Position numbers and translations under genes: made by a program
Assembly (NCBI GenBank): GCA_902801165.1
Contig: CADCHI010000015.1
Coordinates: forward strand, 1-64,000
Direction of reading: 5' to 3'
Length of the DNA: 64,000 nucleotides
DNA from: an uncultured Eubacteriales bacterium
GTDB lineage: Bacteria; Bacillota; Clostridia; Christensenellales; Aristaeellaceae
In this document: piece by piece, positions 22,943-30,586 of the stretch
Position numbering within the stretch: the first letter of the stretch is position 1
How the letters are laid out: each line of letters opens with the position of its first letter
Notes under the pieces: model-generated
Told to the model about the DNA's origin: nothing
Databases searched by the model: none
What the model saw: only the letters and a program-made list of their open reading frames with translations

Positions 22943-24313
22943 TCATTCCCCTCGCCGGCTGTGCGCCTCCCCCAGCACCTGGGCGAGGGCCCGCTTCTTC
23001 TCGATGCCGGAGAAGTGCAGCTGCTTCGCCCGGGCCAGCAGCTCGGAGAAGTCCGGGCCGGGCCGGAGCCCCGCCGCCACCAGGTCCTGGCCGGTGACCA
23101 TGGGCCGGGTCATCACCTGGCGGTAGTCCTCCAGCCGCTCCCGCAGGAAGGCCTCGTTGGCGTCGTCGTAGGGCTTGTCCAGCTTGCCGGAGGCGTCCGC
23201 CCGGGCCAGCAGGATCAGGTCCTCCGGGCACACGCTCAAATCGAACAGCTCCCGGGTCTTTTTCTTCTTCGACCGGCACTGGGCCAGCACGTTGGGCCGC
23301 ATGTGCAGCCACATCATGTTCTTCACGTATTCGATCAACTTGGTCTGGTTGGTCAGCCGCCGCAGCTGCCGCTCGCACAGCTCCAGCCCCTGGACCTCGT
23401 GGCCATAGGAGGTGATCTTCCCGTCCGGCTGCACCTGGGTGGCCACGATCTTGCCCAGATCGTGGGTCAGCGCGCTCAGCATGAACGCCAGCGGCCACTG
23501 GGCCCTGTCCCGCAGCATGGCGGCGCAGTCCAGCACCTGCATGGTGTGCTCGAACACATCCCCCTCGGGGTGGTAGACCGGGTTTTGCTGAACGCCGATG
23601 CACTGCTCGACCTCCGGGAAGAACTCCGTGAGGTGGCCCATCCGGCGCAGCTCCCGGAAGAACACCGAGGGCCGCCGGGCCTTCAGCAGCGCCTTGCTCA
23701 GCTCGTCGAACACCCGCTCCACGGACAGCTCCGAGACCGCCATGCTTCGGCACAGCGCCCGGGTCTCGGGCACGATCTGCGCCTCCAACCGCGCCGCGAA
23801 CTGGGCCGCCCGGAACACCCGCAGGGCGTCCTCGGGGAAGGTGGCGTCGTTCACATGGCGGATCAGCCGGGCCTCGAGATCCGCCTGGCCACCCCAGCAG
23901 TCCACCAGCTCCCAGGTCAGCACGTCCCGGAGCATGGCGTTGATGGTGAAGTCCCGCCGCATGCTGGCGCCCCGGAAGGACATCTCCGGGTCCACGCTGA
24001 CGTCGAAGTCGGTGTGCCGGTCGCCGGTGCGCCGCTCCCTGCGGGGCATGGCGACGTCCAGGTTCGAGTGGGCCAGCCCGAACACGCCGAAGCTCGCCCC
24101 CTTCTCCACCACCTCGCCCATGCCGGCGAGCAGCGCCCGAAGGGCCGCGGGCTTCATGCCGTAGACCTCTATGTCGATGTCCTTGCAGGGCACGCCCAGC
24201 AGGCCGTCCCGCACGATGCCGCCCACGAACATCGCGCGGCCGCCCTCCCGGGCCGCCGCTTCCGCGATTCGCTTCGCCAGCGCCATATCCTGTTCAAACG
24301 TGTTCAAACGCAT
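22943..24313 (-). CDS. CCA-adding enzyme-like tRNA nucleotidyltransferase with HD domain
   Basis: Class II nucleotidyltransferase, likely adding or repairing the tRNA CCA end. From the ATG at 24313 the product is 456 aa, with FVGGIVRDGLLG (29-40), the catalytic KDIDIEVYG (Asp45, Asp47), RRDFTINAM, the RNA-binding RVFDELSKALL region and an HD phosphohydrolase site (FEHTMQVLDCAA, ALTHDLGK). The DIDIEVYG wording fits the CCA/polyA polymerase superfamily; the subtype (CCA, CC- or A-adding) is uncertain. A consensus promoter puts its start point about 6 nt before this ATG, suggesting an almost leaderless mRNA; an ATG at 24286 is the alternative. Confidence 0.88.
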   Translation of the reverse strand: MRLNTFEQDMALAKRIAEAAAREGGRAMFVGGIVRDGLLGVPCKDIDIEVYGMKPAALRALLAGMGEVVEKGASFGVFGLAHSNLDVAMPRRERRTGDRHTDFDVSVDPEMSFRGASMRRDFTINAMLRDVLTWELVDCWGGQADLEARLIRHVNDATFPEDALRVFRAAQFAARLEAQIVPETRALCRSMAVSELSVERVFDELSKALLKARRPSVFFRELRRMGHLTEFFPEVEQCIGVQQNPVYHPEGDVFEHTMQVLDCAAMLRDRAQWPLAFMLSALTHDLGKIVATQVQPDGKITSYGHEVQGLELCERQLRRLTNQTKLIEYVKNMMWLHMRPNVLAQCRSKKKKTRELFDLSVCPEDLILLARADASGKLDKPYDDANEAFLRERLEDYRQVMTRPMVTGQDLVAAGLRPGPDFSELLARAKQLHFSGIEKKRALAQVLGEAHSRRGE

Positions 24314-24325
24314 CACCCGGGGAGT

Positions 24326-24354
24326 ATTATAGCACCCCGGGGGCCGGATGGCAA
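24326..24354 (-). promoter_or_regulatory. Promoter for the nucleotidyltransferase gene
   Basis: On the minus strand TTGCCA, 17 nt, TATAAT. The -10 ends only 12 nt before the ATG at 24313. Confidence 0.75.
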
Positions 24355-24435
24355 ATGCCGCCCCGCCGCGCGCCCGGATCGGCGGAATAGTATTACACAA
24401 AATTTCCTTTCCATGACTGAAAAAGCTTCAAAGTA

Positions 24436-24444
24436 TGCTATAAT
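24436..24444 (+). promoter_or_regulatory. Extended -10 promoter for the CBS-domain gene
   Basis: TGC TATAAT with a poor -35; about 80 nt of leader before the ATG at 24531. Confidence 0.5.
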
Positions 24445-24530
24445 GGATGGTATAGGATGGGGTTTTGCCGGCAGGCGCGATCATCGCCCGCCGGGCCCAA
24501 CAACACATCCGTCAAGGAGGTTTCCCTTTC

Positions 24531-25868
24531 ATGGACGACCCATTCGGTCCCAGTATCCTGATTCTCATTGCGCTGCTGCTGGCCGCCGTCGTGCGCGCCG
24601 CCGAGGCGGCCATTCCCTTTATCGACGAGGGCGAGGCCAATCGCCGGGCGGAGGACGGCGACGCGAAGGCCCGCCGGGCCCTGCGCCTGGTCCGCCGGTC
24701 GGAGCGCGCCGAGTTCGGCGAGTTCCGCATGGCCCACACCCTGCTGCTGGTCGCGGCGGGCATGGCGGCCTTCGGCTGGCTGGGCGGCGCGCTGAGCGCG
24801 CGCTTCGCCGCCGCGGAGATCCGCTTCCCGGGCCTGCTCTCCGGGCTGTGCGTGCTGCTGCCCTTCGGGCTCGTCGCCTTCATGCTCACCGGCGTCATCC
24901 CCGGCCACCTGGCCGCGCACTGGCGCCAGGGGCTGTTCGACCGCGTCGCTCCCGCCTGCGAGTGGACGCTGGTCGTCCTCTCCCCCCTCACCCGCCTGGC
25001 CCTGTGGCTGGGCGCGCTGGCGCTGAAGCCCTTCCACATCAAGCCCGCGGACATGGGCGACCACGTGACGGAGGAGGACATCCTCCAGATGGTGGACATC
25101 GGCGAGGAAAAGGGCGCCATCGAGAGCGACGAGCGGGAGATGATCGAGAACATCTTCGAGTTCAACAACATGGACGCCGGCGACTGCATGATCCACCGCA
25201 AGGACATCACCGCCATCGACATCGAGGCGGACGACGCCGAGATCCTGCAGACCATCCGGGACAGCGGCCTGTCCCGCTTCCCCGTCTATGAGGACAGCAT
25301 CGACAACGTGCTGGGCATCCTCACCACCCGGGACTACCTGATCAGCCAGGTGGAGGGCCGCAAGGTGCCCCTGCGGCAGCTGATCCGGCCCGCCCACTTC
25401 GTGCCGGAATCGGTGCGCACGGACGTGCTGTTCCAGGAGATGCAGACCCGCAAGCAGCACATGGCCATCGTGGTGGACGAGTACGGCGGCACCAGCGGCC
25501 TGATCACCCTGGAGGACCTGCTGGAGGAGATCGTCGGCAACATCTACGACGAGTTCGACCCCAAGGAGGAGCCGGAGATCACCCGCCTGGGGGACAACCG
25601 CTGGCGCGTGTCCGGGGCCACCGAGCTGGAGACCCTAGCCGAGGCGCTGGAGCTGGAGCTGCCCGAGGATGAGGAGTACGACACCCTCGGCGGCCTGGTC
25701 TTCAGCCGCCTGACCGAGATCCCCGCCGACGGCGAGCACCCCGAGGTGGAGTGCTACGGCCTGCGCATCCGCGTGGAGGAGCTGGCCGAGCGCCGCGTGG
25801 AGTGGGCCATCGTGGAGAAGCTGGCGCCCGCCTCCGAGGACGCCGACGCCAATCCCGACAAGGATTGA
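24531..25868 (+). CDS. CNNM/HlyC-CorC family membrane protein with CBS pair
   Basis: Family members are divalent cation (Mg2+, Co2+) transporters or regulators in the plasma membrane. The 445-aa product has an N-terminal membrane domain with about four helices (first at about 8-25), a soluble part opening VTEEDILQMVDIGEEKGAIESDEREMIENIFEF, two CBS domains (with SRFPVYEDSIDNVLGIL and MAIVVDEYGGTSGLITLEDLLEEIVG) and a C-terminal CorC_HlyC domain. ATG at 24531 is 9 nt after AAGGAGG. Its N-terminal domain (about 150 aa) is short and diverged for a DUF21 domain. Confidence 0.9.
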   Translation: MDDPFGPSILILIALLLAAVVRAAEAAIPFIDEGEANRRAEDGDAKARRALRLVRRSERAEFGEFRMAHTLLLVAAGMAAFGWLGGALSARFAAAEIRFPGLLSGLCVLLPFGLVAFMLTGVIPGHLAAHWRQGLFDRVAPACEWTLVVLSPLTRLALWLGALALKPFHIKPADMGDHVTEEDILQMVDIGEEKGAIESDEREMIENIFEFNNMDAGDCMIHRKDITAIDIEADDAEILQTIRDSGLSRFPVYEDSIDNVLGILTTRDYLISQVEGRKVPLRQLIRPAHFVPESVRTDVLFQEMQTRKQHMAIVVDEYGGTSGLITLEDLLEEIVGNIYDEFDPKEEPEITRLGDNRWRVSGATELETLAEALELELPEDEEYDTLGGLVFSRLTEIPADGEHPEVECYGLRIRVEELAERRVEWAIVEKLAPASEDADANPDKD

Positions 25869-25899
25869 CCGGGGCATCGTCTTTGAAAGGCTGTCTGTA

Positions 25900-25931
25900 A
25901 TTCTCAATTCCCAATTCCCAATTCTCAATTC
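25900..25931. repeat. 7-bp-period repeat array (CTCAATT type)
   Basis: Four to five tandem AATTCTC/AATTCCC units directly upstream of xpt, in the same family as the array at 26591-26636. Confidence 0.65.
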
Positions 25932-25955
25932 AATACGAAAGGCAGTGACCGACCC

Positions 25956-26522
25956 ATGGAAATGCTCAAGCAGAGGATTCTGCAGGATGGCCGCGCGCTG
26001 AGCGACCAGGTGCTGTTGGTGGATTCCTTCCTGAACCACCAGGTGGACGTTGGGCTGATGAAGGCCTGCGGCGAGGAATTCGCCCGCCGCTTTGCGGACG
26101 CGGGGATCACCCGCATCGCCACCATCGAATCTTCGGGCATCGCCCCCGCCGCCATGACCGCGCTGGTCATGGACCTGCCGATGGTGATCATGAAGAAGTC
26201 CGTCTCCTCGATCCTCAAGGACGGCATCATCCAGCGGGAGGTCTTTTCCTTCACCAAGAACGCCCCCTACCTGCTGACGCTGAAGACCCACTTCATCACC
26301 CCGGGCGACCGGGTGCTGCTGATCGACGACTTCCTGGCCAACGGCGAGGCGGCCTTCGGCGGCATCGCGCTGCTGGAGCAGGCCGGCGCGACGGTGGCGG
26401 GCGTGGGCGCGGTCATCGCCAAGGCCTTCCAGCCCGGCATGGAGAAGCTGCGCGTCGCGGGCTATCGCGTGGAGGCCCTCGCCCCCGTCAAGCGCATGGC
26501 CGAGGGCGTGATCGAGTTCTGA
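25956..26522 (+). CDS. xpt: Xanthine phosphoribosyltransferase
   Basis: Salvages xanthine to XMP using PRPP. The 188-aa product matches Xpt in length and shows the PRPP-binding loop VLLIDDFLANGEA, with SFLNHQVDV near the N-terminus and SSGIAPAAMTALVMDLPMV as the upstream phosphoribosyltransferase core. The ATG follows ACGAAAGGCAGTG. No purine riboswitch is visible upstream; instead the spacer holds a heptamer repeat array. The HAD gene follows after 113 bp on the same strand. Confidence 0.95.
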   Translation: MEMLKQRILQDGRALSDQVLLVDSFLNHQVDVGLMKACGEEFARRFADAGITRIATIESSGIAPAAMTALVMDLPMVIMKKSVSSILKDGIIQREVFSFTKNAPYLLTLKTHFITPGDRVLLIDDFLANGEAAFGGIALLEQAGATVAGVGAVIAKAFQPGMEKLRVAGYRVEALAPVKRMAEGVIEF

Positions 26523-26590
26523 GCCGGCCGAAGGGCCAGGTACACGCCGTTCCCCATTCCTTCGGGCCCGCCGAGCGCCGGACAGCACAA

Positions 26591-26636
26591 TCTCTAATTC
26601 TCAATTCTCAATTCTCAATTCCCAATTCTCAATTCA
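26591..26636. repeat. 7-bp-period repeat array (CTCAATT type)
   Basis: Six tandem 7-bp units (TCTAATT, CTCAATT x3, CCCAATT, CTCAATT) between xpt and the HAD gene, ending at the start codon of the latter. Confidence 0.7.
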
Positions 26637-27427
26637 TGAGGTATGCCATGAATCTAACCGACGTCAAGTGCTTTCTTCTGGACATGGACGGCACGTTCTA
26701 CCTGGGCGGCAACCTGATCGAGGGCTCCCTGGAGTTCATCGACAAGGTGCTGTCCACGGGGCGGGACTTCATGTTCCTGACCAACAATTCCAGCCACAAC
26801 GCGAACTTCTACGTGCAGAAGCTGGCGAAGATGGGGCTGGACATCGACCGCCGCCGGGTGATGACCTCGGGCGAGGCGACCTGCGAGAAGCTGCTGGAGC
26901 TATACCCGGGCAAGCGCGCCTTCGTGCTGGGCAACGAGTTCCTGGTGGAGGAGTTCCGGGAGGCGGGCATCGCGGTGGACAACGCGAACCCGGACATCGT
27001 GGTGATCGGCTTCGACACCACGCTGGACTACCGGAAGATGCAGGACGTGTGCGACTTCGTCCGCGCGGGCCTGCCCTACATCGCCACCCACCCGGACTTC
27101 AACTGCCCCACCGAGACGGGCTTCATGCCGGACATCGGCGCCATCATGGCCTTCATCGAGGCGTCCACCGGCCGGCGGCCTGACCTGATCGTGGGCAAGC
27201 CCAACACGGGCATCGTGGAAGCGGTGCTGCGGCGCACGGGCCTGGCGGTGAACGAGCTGGCCATGGTGGGCGACCGCCTGTACACCGACATCGAGACCGG
27301 CCTGCGCAGCGGCATGCTGTCCATACTGGTCATGAGCGGCGAGACCACCGAGGCCATGCTGGCCGAGTCCCCGACGAAACCCGACCTGAAGTTCGGACGC
27401 CTGTCCGACATGATACCCCTGCTGTGA
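26636..27427 (+). CDS. HAD-IIA family sugar phosphatase (NagD-like)
   Basis: Hydrolase of the HAD superfamily, probably a phosphatase for a small phosphorylated metabolite. The 263-aa product has motif I FLLDMDGTFYLG (nucleophile Asp16, Asp18), motif II LTNNSS and motif III GKPNTG with MVGDRLYTDIETG (motif IV). The C2-type cap between motifs II and III assigns it to class IIA with NagD/AraL. Start at 26636 or at the second ATG (26648, MNLTDVK); neither has a strong Shine-Dalgarno, since the heptamer repeat array abuts the start. The small FakA-like gene follows after 16 bp. Confidence 0.9.
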   Translation: MRYAMNLTDVKCFLLDMDGTFYLGGNLIEGSLEFIDKVLSTGRDFMFLTNNSSHNANFYVQKLAKMGLDIDRRRVMTSGEATCEKLLELYPGKRAFVLGNEFLVEEFREAGIAVDNANPDIVVIGFDTTLDYRKMQDVCDFVRAGLPYIATHPDFNCPTETGFMPDIGAIMAFIEASTGRRPDLIVGKPNTGIVEAVLRRTGLAVNELAMVGDRLYTDIETGLRSGMLSILVMSGETTEAMLAESPTKPDLKFGRLSDMIPLL

Positions 27428-27443
27428 CAAAGGAGGAAAACCC

Positions 27444-27707
27444 ATGAGCGGCGAATACACCGAATTCCGCTACGACACCCAGCTGCTGATCGAGGGCGAG
27501 GGCCTGGACGAGGACGCCATCCGCGAGCACTTTGAGACCGCCTTCAAGGGCGACTGCCTGCTGGCGGTGGGCGACGACGAGCTGATCAAGATCCACTACC
27601 ACACCAACGAGCCCTGGAAGGTGCTGGAGTACTGCCGGTCCCTGGGCGAGATCTACGACATTGTGGTGGAGGACATGGACCGCCAGTCCCGCGGCCTGCA
27701 AGGCTAA
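27444..27707 (+). CDS. Stand-alone FakA-middle-domain-like protein
   Basis: ATG behind AAAGGAGG. The 87-aa product aligns with the middle domain of FakA (5439-7091): GDCLLAVGDDELIKIHYHTNEPWKVLEY against GDCVLVIADMNVVKVHVHTNEPGKALQY. Both zinc-ligand histidines (HYH-TNEP) are kept, but the position of the FakA cysteine (YCTEF) reads RYDTQL, an Asp for Cys change. It lacks kinase and C-terminal domains, so it is not a kinase. It is probably co-transcribed with the HAD phosphatase gene, 16 bp upstream. A binding or regulatory role is only a guess. Confidence 0.8.
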   Translation: MSGEYTEFRYDTQLLIEGEGLDEDAIREHFETAFKGDCLLAVGDDELIKIHYHTNEPWKVLEYCRSLGEIYDIVVEDMDRQSRGLQG

Positions 27708-28176
27708 CCGGGGCAGTGCCCCGGACCCCAACTGCTGCCGCGACGAGACAAGGCGAAGGGCTTCTTTTTCTGACCTACATTCCAACCCGCCGGGTCGGCC
27801 ATCGAACGGCCTCCCGGCGGCGTTGGAGGCGTTTTGAAGGTTTGCAGCGCTATGATGGCGCGAAGAACGCAGCCGTAGGGGCGGCATAATTGCCGCCCGG
27901 CAATCGCGCCATGGCACAGCAAGGGCCGTCGCTGACGAACGCAGGTGTCGCTGACACCCACATTGGCGCTTCCTCGGCAATCCACCGCACCTACGCGCTT
28001 TTCATACTATGTACGTTAAAAGGTAACAGATCCGGAGCGGGTTTTTCGACATGGGGCTGTCGCGCCGAAGGAGGCGTAGCAGCGCTACGTTGACTGAGGC
28101 AAGGCAGTTCCATGGCGGAAAAGACGCCCGATGTCTGCTTTTAAAGCGGGAATAGTACCAATTGGAGGATGATTCC
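27708..28176. other. Intergenic region with interspersed hairpins
   Basis: 469 bp without a convincing gene. It holds the hairpin repeat at 27873-27899 and a perfect small palindrome GTAGC-AGC-GCTAC (28075-28087). I see no strong promoter for the esterase gene that follows. Confidence 0.5.
27873..27899. repeat. Interspersed hairpin repeat, copy 1
   Basis: GTAGGGGCGGCATAATTGCC continuing GCCCG. Stem GGGGCGGC pairs with GCCGCCC around ATAATT. Related to the copies at 29099, 51198 and 63938 but with a swapped stem base pair. Confidence 0.65.
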
Positions 28177-28956
28177 ATGCGCAAGCTGATACCCCTCTGG
28201 CCGAACCAGGCCGCGCCGTACACCGAGCAATCCCCCGACCAGGCCCAGCCGAGCCTGACGGCCTACGAGGTCGAAGGCGCGAAGGTCGCCGTGGTCGTGT
28301 GCCCCGGCGGCGCATACATGAACAAGGCCGAGCACGAGGGCGGCCCCATCGCCGAGATGTTCAACGCCTCGGGCATCGCGGGCTACGTGCTGGACTACCG
28401 CGTCCAGCCCTGCCACCACTTCGCGCCCCTGGGCGACGCCCTGCGGGCCATCCGCGTGGTGCGGAGCCTGGGCTACAAGTACGTGGGCATACTGGGCTTC
28501 TCCGCCGGCGGCAACCTCTGCTGCAGTGCCGCGGTCCACTGGAACGCAGGCGATCCCGACGCCGCCGACCCGCTGGAGCGGCTCTCCGCCCGGCCGGACT
28601 TCTTCGTGCCCTGCTATCCCGTGGCGAGCTTCACCCAGTACACCCACATCGGCAGCGTCGAGGCCCTGCTCGGCGACGCGGACCCCGACGACCACGCCCT
28701 GCGCCGTTACTTCTCCACGGAGCTGAACGTCACCCCGGAAACCCCGCCGGCCTTCATCTGGCACACCGCCAACGACGAGCTAGTGCCCGTGGAGAACAGT
28801 CTGCTGCTGGCCGGCGCGCTATCCCGGGCGGGCGTGTACTTCGAGCTGCACGTCTATCCCGACGGCCCCCACGGCATGGGCCTGGCCGAGGACAACCCCG
28901 ACGCCCGCCGCTGGGCCGGGGAGTGCGTCCACTTCATCCAGCGCCTTTGCGTTTGA
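28177..28956 (+). CDS. Alpha/beta hydrolase, acetyl esterase-like
   Basis: A serine hydrolase probably removing acetyl or other ester groups from sugars. The 259-aa product shows VVVCPGGAYMNKAEHEGGPIAEMF (oxyanion region, about 38-61), nucleophile motif GFSAGGNL (about 107-114), an acid in NDELVPVENS and the catalytic His in GPHGMGLA. No signal peptide, so it acts in the cytoplasm. This is the pattern of BD-FAE/Axe-type acetylxylan esterases. ATG at 28177 follows TTGGAGG; an in-frame TTG at 28162 is less likely. Confidence 0.88.
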   Translation: MRKLIPLWPNQAAPYTEQSPDQAQPSLTAYEVEGAKVAVVVCPGGAYMNKAEHEGGPIAEMFNASGIAGYVLDYRVQPCHHFAPLGDALRAIRVVRSLGYKYVGILGFSAGGNLCCSAAVHWNAGDPDAADPLERLSARPDFFVPCYPVASFTQYTHIGSVEALLGDADPDDHALRRYFSTELNVTPETPPAFIWHTANDELVPVENSLLLAGALSRAGVYFELHVYPDGPHGMGLAEDNPDARRWAGECVHFIQRLCV

Positions 28957-29000
28957 GCGCAGGGCGAGCAATCCCGATTACTGCCATATTATAAAGCCCA

Positions 29001-29033
29001 GCGTCCCGCCCTATAAATTCAGGGGCGGGACGC
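29001..29033. other. Stem-loop between convergent genes
   Basis: GCGTCCCGCCC pairs with GGGCGGGACGC (11 bp) around an A/T-rich loop. It stands 44 nt after the esterase stop without a T-run, and could end transcripts from either side. Confidence 0.5.
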
Positions 29034-29098
29034 CGTCGTATATATCGTCGCGTCAGTGGCGGTGAGGCTATAAAGTGTCGAGACCGCGCAAACCAGTT

Positions 29099-29123
29099 GC
29101 AGGGGCGCCGGCGCGGCGCCCGA
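29099..29123. repeat. Interspersed hairpin repeat, copy 2 (diverged)
   Basis: GCAGGGGCGCCGGCGCGGCG continuing CCCGA. Same stem GGGGCGCC/GGCGCCC as the other copies but with a different loop. Confidence 0.45.
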
Positions 29124-29178
29124 ACGGCTGCCATCGAAGACCATTCATCACAGAAGGCCTGCACGAGGCCCCTCCCGC

Positions 29179-30396
29179 TCAGAAGTACTGGGTGATGAAG
29201 CCGGGCTTGCGGTAGAACACCTGCGCGGCCCGCTCGGGCGGGCAGTTCAGCGTCACACTGGGCAGCCATGCGGGATCGGCGGCATCGCAGCAGCCCAGGA
29301 TCAGCCGGCTGAAGTCCTGGATGTTCACGGAGACATCCGCCGCGCCGTCCGTCCGGCGCACCGAGTTTGCCGTGCCGGGCGTGAACCGCACCTCGAACAC
29401 GCCGTTGTTCTGATGGATCTGGCCGTCGCTCACGCCCACGCGCAGGCATCCCTCGCCCCGCATCCGCGCCAGCCGCAGCGCCTTTTCCACGTCGATCACC
29501 CGCGCCATGCCCAGCTGTGCCGTCGTGCGCTCCACGTTTCCGAAGCTGAACTCCGGCAACAGGCCCCGCAAATCGACGTCCCCGGGCAGCGTCATCGTGG
29601 CGTGGCTGTGGTCCGCCGCGAACCGCCGGAGCAGTGCGGCGAGGCCGAGGAAGCCCTCCCGGTCGTTAAACACGAACCGCTTGCAGGTCAGCTCGCGCCC
29701 TGGCTGGGCCTGCAGGGTGACGTAGGCGGAGGGCCTGCCCGCCCCGTCGAAGTAGACATAGGTGTAGTCCCGGGCCGTAAAGGGATCCTCCCGGGTCCAG
29801 AGGTATTCCGTGTCCCCGGCGATCACCATGCAGTTATACCGCCGCTCCCGGAGCGCGTCCACCGCCCGCAGCGCCTCCAGCATGGGGCGTTCCGGCTCGA
29901 GGAGCCGCCAGCTGCCGCCGACCTCCGCCGCGGGCAGGCCCTCCAGGCGCAGCCGCCACCGGGTACCGTCGCAGGCCAGCTCATAGCCGAACTTCCGATA
30001 GAAGGCGTTGGAGAAGGCGTACAGGTAAGAGAGGGTCATGCCCTGGGCGTACATGTCCGGCAGCGCCGCCTCGAAGCAGCATCGAATCGCGCCGCCGCGC
30101 CGGTACTGAGGCAGCGAGGCCACGCCGCCGATACCGCCCATGACCACCTCGTGCCCGTCGAAGTTCGCCCGCCAGGGCAGCACGCAGAAGGTGGCCATCA
30201 TGGTGGCGTCGTCGTCCTCGAAGGCCGCCCACCGGCTGTCCCAGTGCACGTCCTCCAGGGAGCGTGGGTTCTCCGTCTTCTCCCGGACAAACGCCTCCGG
30301 CGTCTGCTTCGCGCCGTGCATCGGAAATTCAAAGGCCAGCGCCGACAGCTGGGCGCAGCGCTTGAGCTCGTCCCTGCGGATCTTGCGGATGATCAT
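29179..30396 (-). CDS. Eis-like GNAT acetyltransferase with SCP2-like C-terminus
   Basis: A two-lobed GNAT of the Eis type (405 aa; known Eis proteins have about 400). The N-terminal lobe has GGIGGVASLPQYRRGGAIRCCFEAA (about 87-111), the acetyl-CoA loop, and SYLYAFSNAFYRKFGYE, typical of this family. The C-terminal part resembles an SCP2 sterol-carrier fold and ends in FITQYF; in Eis the terminal carboxylate is catalytic. Eis enzymes acetylate amines in aminoglycosides or other substrates; the substrate here is unknown. ATG behind AAAGGAGGGG. Monocistronic. Confidence 0.88.
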   Translation of the reverse strand: MIIRKIRRDELKRCAQLSALAFEFPMHGAKQTPEAFVREKTENPRSLEDVHWDSRWAAFEDDDATMMATFCVLPWRANFDGHEVVMGGIGGVASLPQYRRGGAIRCCFEAALPDMYAQGMTLSYLYAFSNAFYRKFGYELACDGTRWRLRLEGLPAAEVGGSWRLLEPERPMLEALRAVDALRERRYNCMVIAGDTEYLWTREDPFTARDYTYVYFDGAGRPSAYVTLQAQPGRELTCKRFVFNDREGFLGLAALLRRFAADHSHATMTLPGDVDLRGLLPEFSFGNVERTTAQLGMARVIDVEKALRLARMRGEGCLRVGVSDGQIHQNNGVFEVRFTPGTANSVRRTDGAADVSVNIQDFSRLILGCCDAADPAWLPSVTLNCPPERAAQVFYRKPGFITQYF

Positions 30397-30419
30397 AAGG
30401 CTCTTCCCCTCCTTTTGCT

Positions 30420-30449
30420 ATCATAGCGGAAAAGGCGCGCGCTTGTCAA
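30420..30449 (-). promoter_or_regulatory. Promoter for the Eis-like gene
   Basis: On the minus strand TTGACA, 18 nt, TATGAT. Confidence 0.7.
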
Positions 30450-30586
30450 TGTGCCGCCTTGGCGGGATTTTCTCTTTAAACTGAAAACCTTCAAGCCTGG
30501 TTTAAGGTTTCCGCCGTACAATGCCTTCGTAATCCGGAAGCGGACCGCTTCCGACGCCCCATCGACGCGATATGGAGGTATTGAAC

